In this document: positions 35,146-43,602 of the stretch, in pieces | Position numbering within the stretch: position 1 is the first letter of the stretch | Layout: each line of letters begins with the position of its first letter | DNA from: Amycolatopsis sp. NBC_00345 | GTDB lineage: Bacteria; Actinomycetota; Actinomycetes; Mycobacteriales; Pseudonocardiaceae | Reading direction: 5' to 3' | NCBI RefSeq assembly: GCF_036116635.1 | Contig: NZ_CP107995.1 | Coordinates: 7,936,001 to 8,000,000, forward strand | Length of the DNA stretch: 64,000 nt | Notes under the pieces: model-generated | Database searches by the model: none | What the model saw: only the letters and a program-made list of their open reading frames with translations | What the model was told of the DNA's origin: nothing | Made by a program: the position numbers and the translations under genes

Positions 35146-35183
35146 TTGACGGAGTGAGCGCTCACTCCGTACCTTGGGCCGCA
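35146..35183 (+). promoter_or_regulatory. Promoter with embedded palindromic operator before tetR
   Basis: TTGACG (35146-35151) and TACCTT (35170-35175), 18 bp apart, form a promoter. A perfect 22-bp palindrome at 35149-35170, core GGAGTGAGCGCTCACTCC, fills the spacer. ATG 35183 lies seven bases after the -10 box, so the mRNA is probably leaderless. This is the geometry expected for TetR autorepression. Confidence 0.8.
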
Positions 35184-35785
35184 TGACACCCACAGAAGCC
35201 AAGCGCCGCGCGCCGGGCATGGCGCCGGAAGACCGGCGGCAGATGATCGTGCGCGCGGTGCTGCCGCTGGTCGTCGAGCACGGGGCCGCCGTGACGACCA
35301 GTCAGATCGCGCGGGCGGCCGGGATCGGCGAGGGCACGATCTTCCGGGCCTTCAAGGACAAGGACGAGCTGATCGAGGCGTGTGTGGTCGCCGCGCTCGA
35401 CCCCGGGGAGTCGCTGGAGATCATCGGCGAGATCCCCGGGGAGCTGCCGCTGGAGAAGCGGCTGCTGGAGGCCGTCGAGGCGCTCACCGCGCACCTGCAG
35501 CGGGTCGGCGCGGTGATGGCAGCCGTCCACAAGGGACGCACACGGCCCGAGCACCTGCGTAACCAGGCGTCCAGGGGCGGGGACAGCAGACGCGAGTCCG
35601 TGGACGCCATGCGGGGCGCGGTCGAGGGCCTGTTCGAGCCCGATGCCGCGAAGCTGCGGCTGCCACTGGACAAGACCGCATCGCTGTTCCTGTCCATGCT
35701 GTTCTCGATGGCCCGGCCGATGCCGGGTGGGCCGTCACCGGCCGAGATGATCGACGTCTTCCTCCACGGCGCGGTGTCCGAGTGA
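35183..35785 (+). CDS. TetR-family repressor of the adjacent ABC exporter
   Basis: 200 residues. The HTH is residues about 25-65 (VVEHGAAVTTSQIARAAGIGEGTIFRAFKDKDELIEA), with a C-terminal ligand-binding bundle. ATG 35183 is preferred over the TTG nine bases upstream because of the promoter geometry and the absence of a ribosome site. A perfect palindrome in its own promoter is the likely binding site. The ABC exporter gene starts within or just after its stop, so repressor and exporter are probably co-transcribed and induced by the exported compound. Confidence 0.9.
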   Translation: MTPTEAKRRAPGMAPEDRRQMIVRAVLPLVVEHGAAVTTSQIARAAGIGEGTIFRAFKDKDELIEACVVAALDPGESLEIIGEIPGELPLEKRLLEAVEALTAHLQRVGAVMAAVHKGRTRPEHLRNQASRGGDSRRESVDAMRGAVEGLFEPDAAKLRLPLDKTASLFLSMLFSMARPMPGGPSPAEMIDVFLHGAVSE

Positions 35786-35799
35786 TCCCAGGAGGTGGG

Positions 35800-37740
35800 G
35801 TGTTCGTCGGCCGGCGGGGCCGGGGGCGGCCGCCGTCGACGGTGCCCGACAGCGGTCTGACCGGCCCGGTCGACATCCCGGAGCCGAAACAGCCGGATCA
35901 GCCGAAAGACCTGAAGTCACGCTTCGCGCGGATGAAGACGTCGGTGGCCGGGACCGTGCGCGGGCTGCCGAAGGTGGCCCGGCTGACCTGGGAGGCCAGC
36001 CCGCCGCTGACGATCGTGCTGACGCTGGTCACGGTGGTCTCCGGTCTGCTGCCGACAGTCACTGCGTACATCGCGAAGCTGCTGCTGGACTCGGTTGTCG
36101 CGGCGATCCAGCATCGCGGCGGCACGGGCGACATCGTGCGGATCACGCTGTTCCAGTTCGGTGTCCTGGCCGCGACGGCGCTGAGCAGCTCGTTCACCAC
36201 CATCGCGCAATCCCTGCTGCAGGAGCGGATGGCGCTGACCATCCGGCACCGCGTGATGGCACATTCCAGCGACCTGCACCTGGCGTACTTCGAGGGCTCG
36301 GCGTCGTACGACATGCTGCGCCAGGCCACGCAGGAGGCGCCGACGCGGCCGCTGTCGATGATGAACTCCGCGCTGGGGCTGGGGCGCACGGCGATCACGT
36401 TCGGCAGCATGATCGCGCTGCTCGTCTCGATCAGCCCGCTGCTCGCGCTCGTCGCGCTGCTCGCGCCGGTTCCGGCGTTCATCTCGCAGTCGAAATACGG
36501 CTCGCGCGCGTTCTGGCTGACGTTCCTGATGTCGCCGATCAAACGCCGGATGGACTACCTGTCCTCGCTGGTCACCACCGACACCTACGCCAAGGAGACC
36601 AAGCTCTTCGGGCTGGGGCCGTACTTCGTGGACCGGTTCCGGCGGCTCGGCGTGGTGTCGTACGAGCGGCAGCGGAAACTGACGATCAAGCGCAACGTGA
36701 GCTCGACGTCCTGGGGCCTGCTGAGCACCCTGGTGGGCTCGGCGATCGCGTTGTACATCGCGCTGGAGGCCGTCGGCGGGCAGCTGACGCTGGGCGACCT
36801 GGCGCTGTACACGGCGGCCGCGACGTCCGTGCAGACTTCGGTTTCCGGGCTGTTCACGGCGTTTTCCGGGATGTACGAGAACAACCTGTACCTGGACACG
36901 CTGTACCGGTTCCTGGACACCAAGCCGGAGATCCTGGCCCCGCCGTCACCGCGGCCGATGCCGTCCACTGTGGAGGGACACATCCGGTTCGAGTCGGTGA
37001 GCTTCAGCTATCCGGGCGCCGAGGAGGCGGCGCTGACCGGCGTCACGTTCGAGATCCGGCCCGGTGAGACGATCGCCGTGGTGGGCCGCAACGGCGCGGG
37101 CAAATCCACCCTGTTCAAGCTGCTGTGCCGGCTCTACGACCCGACCGGCGGCCGCATCCTGCTCGACGGCGTCGACGTCCGCGAGTACGACCCGGACGAG
37201 CTGCGCACCCGGATCAGCGCGATGTTCCAGGACTACGTGACCTACCAGGGCACCGCCGCGGAGAACATCGGCCTCGGCGACCTGAACCGGCTCGAGGACC
37301 GCCAGCACATCGAGGACTCCGCCCGCCGCGCCGGCGCCGACGAGCGCATCGAACGGCTGCCGTCCGGCTACGACACCCCGCTCGGCCGCTGGTTCGACCA
37401 GGGCGTGTCGCTCTCCGGCGGCGAGTGGCAGAAGGTCGCGCTGGCCCGCGCCTTCCAGCGCGAGGGCCCGATCCTGATCCTCGACGAGCCGACGTCCGCA
37501 CTGGACGCCCAGGCCGAGCACGACCTGTTCGCGCGCCTGCGCTCGCTCGCCGCGGGCCGCACGACGCTGTACATCTCGCACCGCTTCAGCACGGTCCGCC
37601 AGGCCGAGCGGATTCTCCTGCTGGACCACGGGAAAGTGGCGGAGTACGGCACGCACGAGGAGCTGATGGCCGCGGGAGGCGGCTACGCGGAGCTGTTCAC
37701 CTTGCAGGCACAGGCTTACCTCGACGAACTGCCCAGCTAG
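35800..37740 (+). CDS. ABC exporter half-transporter (TMD-NBD fusion)
   Basis: 646 residues. The transmembrane domain (about 60-375, six helices) is followed by an ATPase domain (about 395-640) with Walker A GRNGAGKST, Q-loop MFQDY, signature LSGGEWQKVALARA, Walker B ILILDEPTSALD and the H-loop YISHRFSTV. The domain order matches type IV exporters for drugs, lipids or peptides, working as a dimer. GTG 35800 follows AGGAGG at 35790-35795; GTG 35782, overlapping the tetR stop, is an alternative. The Arg-rich N-terminal tail is unconserved. Substrate unknown. Confidence 0.9.
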   Translation: MFVGRRGRGRPPSTVPDSGLTGPVDIPEPKQPDQPKDLKSRFARMKTSVAGTVRGLPKVARLTWEASPPLTIVLTLVTVVSGLLPTVTAYIAKLLLDSVVAAIQHRGGTGDIVRITLFQFGVLAATALSSSFTTIAQSLLQERMALTIRHRVMAHSSDLHLAYFEGSASYDMLRQATQEAPTRPLSMMNSALGLGRTAITFGSMIALLVSISPLLALVALLAPVPAFISQSKYGSRAFWLTFLMSPIKRRMDYLSSLVTTDTYAKETKLFGLGPYFVDRFRRLGVVSYERQRKLTIKRNVSSTSWGLLSTLVGSAIALYIALEAVGGQLTLGDLALYTAAATSVQTSVSGLFTAFSGMYENNLYLDTLYRFLDTKPEILAPPSPRPMPSTVEGHIRFESVSFSYPGAEEAALTGVTFEIRPGETIAVVGRNGAGKSTLFKLLCRLYDPTGGRILLDGVDVREYDPDELRTRISAMFQDYVTYQGTAAENIGLGDLNRLEDRQHIEDSARRAGADERIERLPSGYDTPLGRWFDQGVSLSGGEWQKVALARAFQREGPILILDEPTSALDAQAEHDLFARLRSLAAGRTTLYISHRFSTVRQAERILLLDHGKVAEYGTHEELMAAGGGYAELFTLQAQAYLDELPS

Positions 37741-37763
37741 CATCTCCGCAGGGGGGATGCGTT

Positions 37764-38348
37764 GTGCTGATCGAAACAGAGGGGCTCGGCGTCAGCGTCG
37801 GGGACACGGAATTGTTCAGCGACCTGGACCTGGCGGTGGACGCCGGCGAGTGCGTGGTCGTCACGGGGGCGAACGGGGTCGGCAAGTCGACGCTGCTGCG
37901 GTGCCTCTACGGCACGCAGCAGCCGACGTCGGGGACCGTGCTGGTGTGCGGGGCGCCGCCGGACGAGCGGACGGCGTCGTTCCGCCGCCGCGTCTCGGTG
38001 CTGATGGACGACTCGGCGCTGTTCGACGAGCTGACCCCGCGCCAGCACCTCGACCTGCTGGCGCGCTCGTTCGGCGTCCCGCCGGTGCAGGGGCTGGGCG
38101 ACCGCGCCGACGTCCCGGCCGCCGACCTGTCCGCCGGCCAGCGCCGCCGGCTGCTGCTGCTCGCGGCCACGGCGCGGCCGTACGACGTCCTGCTGCTGGA
38201 CGAACCCGAGCGCGCGCTGGACACCGCCGGCCGTGCCTGGCTGACCGAGCTGGTCGACAAGGCCAAGGCCGCCGGGGCCGCGGTCGTCGCCGCGAGCCAC
38301 CACTCCGCGCTGGTGGACGAGGTCGCGGACTACGTGGTGGAGCTGTGA
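37764..38348 (+). CDS. Short ABC transporter ATP-binding protein
   Basis: 194 residues, shorter than the usual 220-300. Walker A GANGVGKST, signature LSAGQRRR, Walker B VLLLDEPERALD and a terminal His region (AASHHSAL) are present, so it should hydrolyse ATP. The helical subdomain is reduced. GTG 37764 follows GCAGGGGGG at 37749-37757. It overlaps the next membrane-protein gene by GTGA, which makes them a two-component transporter; direction and substrate are unknown. Confidence 0.88.
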   Translation: MLIETEGLGVSVGDTELFSDLDLAVDAGECVVVTGANGVGKSTLLRCLYGTQQPTSGTVLVCGAPPDERTASFRRRVSVLMDDSALFDELTPRQHLDLLARSFGVPPVQGLGDRADVPAADLSAGQRRRLLLLAATARPYDVLLLDEPERALDTAGRAWLTELVDKAKAAGAAVVAASHHSALVDEVADYVVEL

Positions 38349-39535
38349 AACGGGCCGACCTGGTCCTCGCGCTGGTCGTGCTCGGCGGGGTGCTCGGGTC
38401 GCCGTTCTACAACACCGCGCTGGTCCACTCGCAGCTGATCGGCGACGCCCCGGTCGGCGTGCAGGGCGGCGTCGCCGTGTTGTGCGTCGGGCTCGCGATG
38501 GCGTGGCGGGCGACCACGCGCCGTGGCCACCTGTGGGCGGATCCCGCCGCGCTGACCTGGTCGGACTTCGACGGTTCGCGCCCGCGCACGCTCACCCGGC
38601 GGCTGCTGGTCGACTGGGCCACGCGGTTCGCCGCGGCCGGGTACGCGTTCGCGATGGCCGGCGTGCTGATCGGGTTCCCGGCGGACCTCGGCGGCGCGCT
38701 GGGGATGTTCGTCGGCGTCGCCGGGCTCGCGCTGGCGTTGGCGCGCCGCGCGCGGGTGTGGGGCGAGGCCGTGTTGCCTTTGGTGCCGGTGCTGGGCGTG
38801 CTGCCTTTTGTTCCACTGTGGACACTCGCGGTCGCTGCCGCCGTGGCCGCCGTCGCGCTGGGGTGGTCGACGCCGCTGGCGCGCGCGGCCGGCCGCCGTG
38901 AACTCGTGCACCACTTCACCGAACGGATGGTGCGGCGCACGTCGGCAGCGTTTTTGGACGCCTGGGCCCTGCTGCCGGCCGGGCGCCCGGTGCGCTGGCG
39001 GACCGCGCTCGACGGCCGGTTCGTCGTCACGCGTTACCTGGTCACGGGGGTGCTCGCGCGGCGTCACCAGCTCGGCCTGCCGCTGTTCCTCGCGCTGGGC
39101 GTGGCCGCGGCGCACGTGACTTTTCCCGCGGTGACGTCCGTGTGGCTAGTCGGGATGGGCGGCTACCTGGCGCTGCTGCCGTTCGCCGCGCCGGTCGCGC
39201 AGGTTTACCGCGTGCCGGGCCTGCGCCGGTGGTTCGACGCCTCCAACCTGCGGCTGAAGGCCACCACCGTGGTGGTGCTGGCGGTGCTCGCGGTGGCCTG
39301 GACGGCCGTCGTCGCGCTCCTTCGCGTGCCGATGACCGTCGGAGCCGCGGTGGCCGCGCTGCTGGCGGCGGTCGCGGTCGTCCGGACGGTGACGCGCGGT
39401 GCGCTGGACTTCGGCGCGCTCGGCTTGGTGCTCTACGAGGGCGTGCTGGTCCCGATGGGCCTGGCCCGCCAGCTCGTGCGCGGGCCGGACCTGCTGCTCA
39501 TCGGCCTGGTCGCGGCGAGTTTCCTGCCCGGCTGA
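38345..39535 (+). CDS. Polytopic membrane protein, partner of the short ABC ATPase
   Basis: 396 residues with about eight to ten hydrophobic helices (for example VLALVVLGGVLGSPF near the start, MFVGVAGLALALARR, LAVAAAVAAVALGW, VVVLAVLAVAWTAVVALL). It resembles the DUF6297-type proteins found next to ABC ATPases in actinobacteria, but I recognise no functional motif. GTG 38345 overlaps the ATPase stop by four bases. It probably forms the membrane part of that transporter. Confidence 0.7.
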   Translation: MKRADLVLALVVLGGVLGSPFYNTALVHSQLIGDAPVGVQGGVAVLCVGLAMAWRATTRRGHLWADPAALTWSDFDGSRPRTLTRRLLVDWATRFAAAGYAFAMAGVLIGFPADLGGALGMFVGVAGLALALARRARVWGEAVLPLVPVLGVLPFVPLWTLAVAAAVAAVALGWSTPLARAAGRRELVHHFTERMVRRTSAAFLDAWALLPAGRPVRWRTALDGRFVVTRYLVTGVLARRHQLGLPLFLALGVAAAHVTFPAVTSVWLVGMGGYLALLPFAAPVAQVYRVPGLRRWFDASNLRLKATTVVVLAVLAVAWTAVVALLRVPMTVGAAVAALLAAVAVVRTVTRGALDFGALGLVLYEGVLVPMGLARQLVRGPDLLLIGLVAASFLPG

Positions 39536-39551
39536 CTACGCTTGGTCCGTG

Positions 39552-40049
39552 ATGCGGCGGGTCCTGATCTTCGGCTGTTCGGGCAGCGGCAAGTCGACCC
39601 TCGCGCGGCGGCTGGCCGCGCGGCTGGACGTGCCGGTTACTCATCTGGACCGCCTGTACTGGCGTCCGGGCTGGGTGGAGGCACCGCTGGCGGACTTCCG
39701 CGCGGCCCAGGCGGCGGCGGTGCGGACGGACGGCTGGGTGATCGAGGGGAACTACAGCAAGACCCTCGACATCCGCTTCCCGCTGGCCGACACGGTGGTG
39801 TTCCTGGACGTCTCTCGGTGGACGAGCCTGCACCGCGTGCTGTCCCGCACCCTGCGCGAACGCGGCCGGGACACGCAGGCGCCAGGGTGCGTGTCGAAGG
39901 TGGACCTCGAGTTCGTCCGGTGGATCTGGGGCTGGCGGGCCTCGCACCGTTCGCGACTGCTCGGCCGCATCGCGGCGGAGGCGCCGACCGCGCGGCAGGT
40001 ACTGCTGGGGTCGGCTCGTGAGGTGGAGGCGTTCCTGCGGTCGGTGTGA
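39552..40049 (+). CDS. P-loop kinase of the topology-modulation/adenylate-kinase-like family
   Basis: 165-residue small kinase. Walker A GCSGSGKST lies at about residues 8-16, HLDRLYWRPGW follows, then VIEGNYSKTLDIRFPLADTVVFLD (Walker B-like). This matches proteins annotated as topology modulation protein or FlaR-like kinases; the phosphate acceptor is not known. TACGCT at 39537-39542 is seven bases before GTG 39549 (in frame, one codon upstream of ATG 39552), so the message may be leaderless and begin at that GTG. Confidence 0.82.
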   Translation: MRRVLIFGCSGSGKSTLARRLAARLDVPVTHLDRLYWRPGWVEAPLADFRAAQAAAVRTDGWVIEGNYSKTLDIRFPLADTVVFLDVSRWTSLHRVLSRTLRERGRDTQAPGCVSKVDLEFVRWIWGWRASHRSRLLGRIAAEAPTARQVLLGSAREVEAFLRSV

Positions 40050-40252
40050 CCTTCTGGTTCGCAGCTGCTCCTGGGGTCGGGTCGCGAGTGTGACCCCGTC
40101 GGCAACTGCTGCCCGGGCCGACTCGTAGGCCGTTCACTGAGGCCGGTGTGACCTGGTCGTGTTAGTCGCACAGTCCTGCGGATTCGCCGGCCTCCGGCCC
40201 GGGGCGCACCCGGTGCCGGGAGCAAATCGAGCAGCTCGTTCGTTCACCGAGT

Positions 40253-40741
40253 ATGGCTGTCGTGTTCCTGCTCTACGTCATCGCCGAGGTCGCCGCGATC
40301 TGGGCGGTGGGCTCGGCCGTCGGTGTGCTCGGCACGATCGCTTTGCTGCTGGCGGGCGCCTTCGTGGGCTCCTGGCTGGCCCGCCGCGAAGGCGGCAAGG
40401 CGATGCGCGCGTTCGTCTCCACGGCCCAATCCGGCCGCAACCCGGAGAAAGAACTGACCGACGGCATGCTCATCGCCCTGGGCGGCGTGTTGATCATGAT
40501 CCCGGGCTTCGTCAGCGACGTGGTCGGCCTGCTCCTGATGCTCCCGCCGTCCCGCGCCGTGGCCCGTCGACTGTGGCTGCGCCGCGCCGAGAAGCGCGCC
40601 GTCCGCTACGCCAACCGGGCCCGGGGGCCGGTGATGGTCGTGGACAGCGAGATCGTGGAGCCGGCCCCGCGGCCTTCGTCGGCCTCGTCCTCGTCGGAGA
40701 AGCCGCATCCGGTGATCGAGGGGCGAATCGTCGAAGGTTAG
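40253..40741 (+). CDS. fxsA: FxsA-family membrane protein
   Basis: 162 residues. FxsA/SxzZ family, known in E. coli for relieving phage T7 exclusion by the F plasmid; its normal role is unclear. There are two to three transmembrane helices (about 3-22, 25-43 and 73-98, with the conserved GGVLIMIPGFVSDVVGLLLMLPP) and a basic cytoplasmic tail ending in a Ser-rich stretch. ATG 40253 has no strong ribosome site. Its 3' end overlaps the facing SRA-HNH gene by four bases, marking the left edge of the defence island. Confidence 0.9.
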   Translation: MAVVFLLYVIAEVAAIWAVGSAVGVLGTIALLLAGAFVGSWLARREGGKAMRAFVSTAQSGRNPEKELTDGMLIALGGVLIMIPGFVSDVVGLLLMLPPSRAVARRLWLRRAEKRAVRYANRARGPVMVVDSEIVEPAPRPSSASSSSEKPHPVIEGRIVEG

Positions 40742-41877
40742 GCCTTCCTGTTCGCCTCGCGGTGGTGAGCCAGGTACTTGTCGTCAACCTGATGCTGGGG
40801 ATGAGCACGCAGGTGACCAAAGGGTTGGCCATTGAGCGACAGTGAATGGTCCGGCTGGACGATGAGCGCCCCGAAGTCGAACAGCACGTGGCAGTTGGGG
40901 CAGAGGCAGAGGACGTTCTCGACGACATCGGGTCCTCCGTGGGGCGCCCCCAATGCCTGGATGTGCGCGCCCTCCGAGTAGCTGCGGTCACCGACGACGA
41001 GCTGCTGGTCGCACATCTGGCAGGTGTTCTCGTGAATCTCCTTGACCGTCCTGGTCACCTTGGTGATGCGGACCGTGCGCTGGGCCGCGGTCAGCCGGCG
41101 TCCTGGCGCTAGATTGCCCACTGGCTGGTCGTCGTGCGCCTTCTCGCCCGAAACCACCACCGGAAGCCGAGCGGCCAGCACATCCACTTCCAAATCCAGC
41201 TTCACCATCCGGAACCGACAAAATCGGAAGCCCCCCATTTTCACGTACGAGGCGTCTTCCACCTGGAAAAGCCCCTCATACCGGTACCCGGTGGGCGGCG
41301 CGTGCTCAGAGCCGATGTGGGCGCCTCGAACAACTCGGACCACTCCACCGTCGATCATGCTGGTGCACAGTGCGGCGTTCCCGGGGTCATCGAAGGTCTG
41401 GTCTCTGATCTGCTCCTCAGTATCAGCGTCCCGTCCACCGTGGCCGGTGTAGATGATCGTCGTTCCGTAGTCCTCATCCACGTAGCCTCCGGAGACGACG
41501 ATGGACTCGGCACCTCGTTTGCCAATGCCGACAATGCCCGCCTGCAGTGCTCGGTGCACGCGCCGCCCCGCTGCCGACCTGCGATCGATGAAGGCCCGCC
41601 CCTCAGGTATGCCAGGGATCGGCCCGAAGCGCGGAATCAGCGAGCGGTCCTGGACTTCAGACCCCAAGCCGGCCAGGTGAGCAGCTGCAGCCTCCGCCTC
41701 CACCCCGGGCACCATGCCCAGCACAGCTTCAATCTCGTATGCCCAGTCGCCGCGCATGACGTAGAAACGCTCGGCAGGTTTAACCCTGTACTTGGCGAGG
41801 AACTTCCCCTTTCCAAGCTGGTCGTACTCCTCGATCGCCGCCTCTACGTGTTTGCCGTTGACGTCAGCAAGGTCCAT
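40738..41877 (-). CDS. SRA-HNH modification-dependent restriction endonuclease
   Basis: 379 residues. An N-terminal helical region (1-75) is followed by an SRA/YDG domain (about 83-225; FGPIPGIPEGRAFIDRRSAAGRRVH, then IVVSGGYVDEDYG, YTGHGG, HAPPTGYRYEGLFQVEDA) that reads 5-methylated or hydroxymethylated cytosine. A C-terminal HNH nuclease (about 285-345) carries a zinc-type CQMC...CPNCH pair and the core His in SEGAHIQALG. The same order occurs in type IV enzymes of Streptomyces. It should cut incoming modified DNA. Codon use is less GC-biased than its neighbours, consistent with transfer. ATG 41877 is chosen; it is divergent from jetA. Confidence 0.88.
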   Translation of the reverse strand: MDLADVNGKHVEAAIEEYDQLGKGKFLAKYRVKPAERFYVMRGDWAYEIEAVLGMVPGVEAEAAAAHLAGLGSEVQDRSLIPRFGPIPGIPEGRAFIDRRSAAGRRVHRALQAGIVGIGKRGAESIVVSGGYVDEDYGTTIIYTGHGGRDADTEEQIRDQTFDDPGNAALCTSMIDGGVVRVVRGAHIGSEHAPPTGYRYEGLFQVEDASYVKMGGFRFCRFRMVKLDLEVDVLAARLPVVVSGEKAHDDQPVGNLAPGRRLTAAQRTVRITKVTRTVKEIHENTCQMCDQQLVVGDRSYSEGAHIQALGAPHGGPDVVENVLCLCPNCHVLFDFGALIVQPDHSLSLNGQPFGHLRAHPQHQVDDKYLAHHREANRKA

Positions 41878-41897
41878 GCCGTCACTGTATGGGGTGA

Positions 41898-42020
41898 CAC
41901 CGACAGTTTTCAGCAGGATCACGTAGCCGGCGTCCGTCGACTTAGCGCTACTGAAGCACCACGAGAGCGATGCCCTGAAGGCCGCCGGTGCGGGCAACCG
42001 ACAAGTACTGTCGGTGCCCG
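41898..42020. promoter_or_regulatory. Candidate operators between the restriction enzyme and Wadjet
   Basis: CACCGACAGT (41898-41907) and ACTGTCGGTG (42007-42016) are exact inverted copies 100 bp apart. The second is also the right part of a local hairpin: CGGGCAACCGACA (41991-42003) pairs with TGTCGGTGCCCG (42009-42020) with one bulged A and loop AGTAC. Three CCGACA half-sites in a 177-bp divergent promoter region suggest binding of a common regulator. None is encoded in the island. Confidence 0.5.
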
Positions 42021-42054
42021 CCTGTACTCTCAGCGGCACGGGAGAGGAGGGAGT

Positions 42055-43602
42055 GTGGCGGAAAACTTCCAGCCGTTTGCCCATCTGACCGCGCCGAACA
42101 GCGCGCTTTACCGGCAGGTGATGGGTGTGTTTGTCCAGGCTAAGCGGCGGTTCACCGTGCACCTCCGTCCGGAAGACGTGCACGAGACGCTGGCCGGCGT
42201 CGAGCTGACCTCGGTCGCTGATGCGCTCACGCGGCTGGTGGAGTGGGGAAACCTGCACGCAGATCCCGATACCAGCCGCGTTACCACCGTTGAGGACTTC
42301 CACCGCGCCCGTTTCCTGTACCAGCTCACTGAGTGTGGCGAAGCCGCCGAGTTGGCACTGGCCGCGTACGACGAAGCCCTCGGCCGGCGTGGCGCGTTGC
42401 AAGCTGTCGCGCTGTCGGACATCGCCACTCAGTTGCAGGCGCTGCTCGAACTTGCGCGGCAATCCGCGCCTGATCCAGCGAAAGTGCATCTGCTGCTCCG
42501 TGCGCTGGTCGATCGGTTCACCGATCTGGCGAGCAACGCACAGGCCTTCATGGGGTCTCTGCAACGCACTATCGACCTGCACGACGCTGATGCTGATGCC
42601 TTCCGCGCGTACAAGGATCGGCTGATCGACTACTTGGAGCGGTTTATCCGGGACCTGGTCGGCACAGGCGGAAAAATCGCCACCTTGATCGACGAGATCG
42701 AATTGTTGGGTGTGGGTCCGCTACTCGACATAACCGCCTGGCGCGAAGCCGAGGACGCCGCGCCAGGTCAAACCGAAGGCGCGGAAGACCCCCGGCGACC
42801 TGAATTCGAACGTATTCGACCACTGTGGCGAGACCGCTGGCAGGGCGTACGTAGCTGGTTCGTCAGCGAACAGCATCACCCCAGCCAGGCGAAGCTGCTC
42901 CGTTCGCAAGCCAGGGCCTCGATTCCGCAGCTACTGCAGATCGTCGCCGCGCTCAACGAGCGCCGGGCCGGCCGGTCCGATCGATCCGCGGACTTCCGCA
43001 GCCTGGCCAGGTGGTTCGCTGAAGCACCAGACGATGCCGCGGCGCACCGGCTCTGGCGCTCGGCCTTCGGGTTGTCCGCGGCCCGGCATCTGACCGTGGA
43101 CGCGGGCACACTCCAGGCCCGCGACGAGAGCCCAGTCCCGACGCACACGCCGTGGGCGCAGGCTCCACCGCTGGAGATCAGCCCCCGCCTCCGCAAGACC
43201 GGCAGTTACGAGCGGCGCGGCAAACCCAATCGGGTGCTCGACCGCACCACGCAACGTCGTCATCTCGCCGAACTCGCGGCCAGGGAAACCACCGAGACCG
43301 CGGCCGCACGAGCCGCGCTGGTGACCAGCAGGCCGACCCGGCTCACCGATCTCGGCCAGCTCGACCCGGCCGCATTCCGGCTGTTCCTCAGCCTGCTCGG
43401 CGACGCACTCTCAGCCCGGACACCGGGGAAGCGCACGGTGGAAACCACGACGTCGGACGGCAGCATGGTCATTCGACTGACGGCGCTGGAAGGTGCCGGA
43501 CGAGCCGCGATCCGGACCCCGAACGGGGTGTTCCACGGCCCAGACCACCTGGTGGAGATCGTCGACCTCACTCCGGCCGAGATAACGGAAGCGACCGCAT
43601 GA
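42055..43602 (+). CDS. jetA: Wadjet type II subunit JetA (TIGR02677/DUF2397)
   Basis: 515 residues, matching TIGR02677/DUF2397, the kleisin-like JetA of type II Wadjet. Recognisable segments: FAHLTAPNSALYRQVMGVFVQAKRRFTVHLRPEDV at the N-terminus, the helical RTIDLHDADADAFRAYKDRLIDYLERF and the C-terminal FRLFLSLLGDAL. GTG 42055 follows GGAGAGGAGGG at 42041-42051. The proteins of this operon form an SMC-like complex that senses and cuts small circular DNA; JetA links the SMC heads. jetB overlaps its stop by four bases. Confidence 0.92.
   Translation: MAENFQPFAHLTAPNSALYRQVMGVFVQAKRRFTVHLRPEDVHETLAGVELTSVADALTRLVEWGNLHADPDTSRVTTVEDFHRARFLYQLTECGEAAELALAAYDEALGRRGALQAVALSDIATQLQALLELARQSAPDPAKVHLLLRALVDRFTDLASNAQAFMGSLQRTIDLHDADADAFRAYKDRLIDYLERFIRDLVGTGGKIATLIDEIELLGVGPLLDITAWREAEDAAPGQTEGAEDPRRPEFERIRPLWRDRWQGVRSWFVSEQHHPSQAKLLRSQARASIPQLLQIVAALNERRAGRSDRSADFRSLARWFAEAPDDAAAHRLWRSAFGLSAARHLTVDAGTLQARDESPVPTHTPWAQAPPLEISPRLRKTGSYERRGKPNRVLDRTTQRRHLAELAARETTETAAARAALVTSRPTRLTDLGQLDPAAFRLFLSLLGDALSARTPGKRTVETTTSDGSMVIRLTALEGAGRAAIRTPNGVFHGPDHLVEIVDLTPAEITEATA

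Noticed and set aside
40050..40252. Possible small gene between the kinase and fxsA
   Set aside because: No start with a ribosome site and no coding-like periodicity; left as intergenic.
41971..41986. TGCCCTGAAGGCCGCC, similar to the palindrome at 55885
   Set aside because: Only one half is present and no stem forms; noted as a possible relic but not annotated as a repeat copy.
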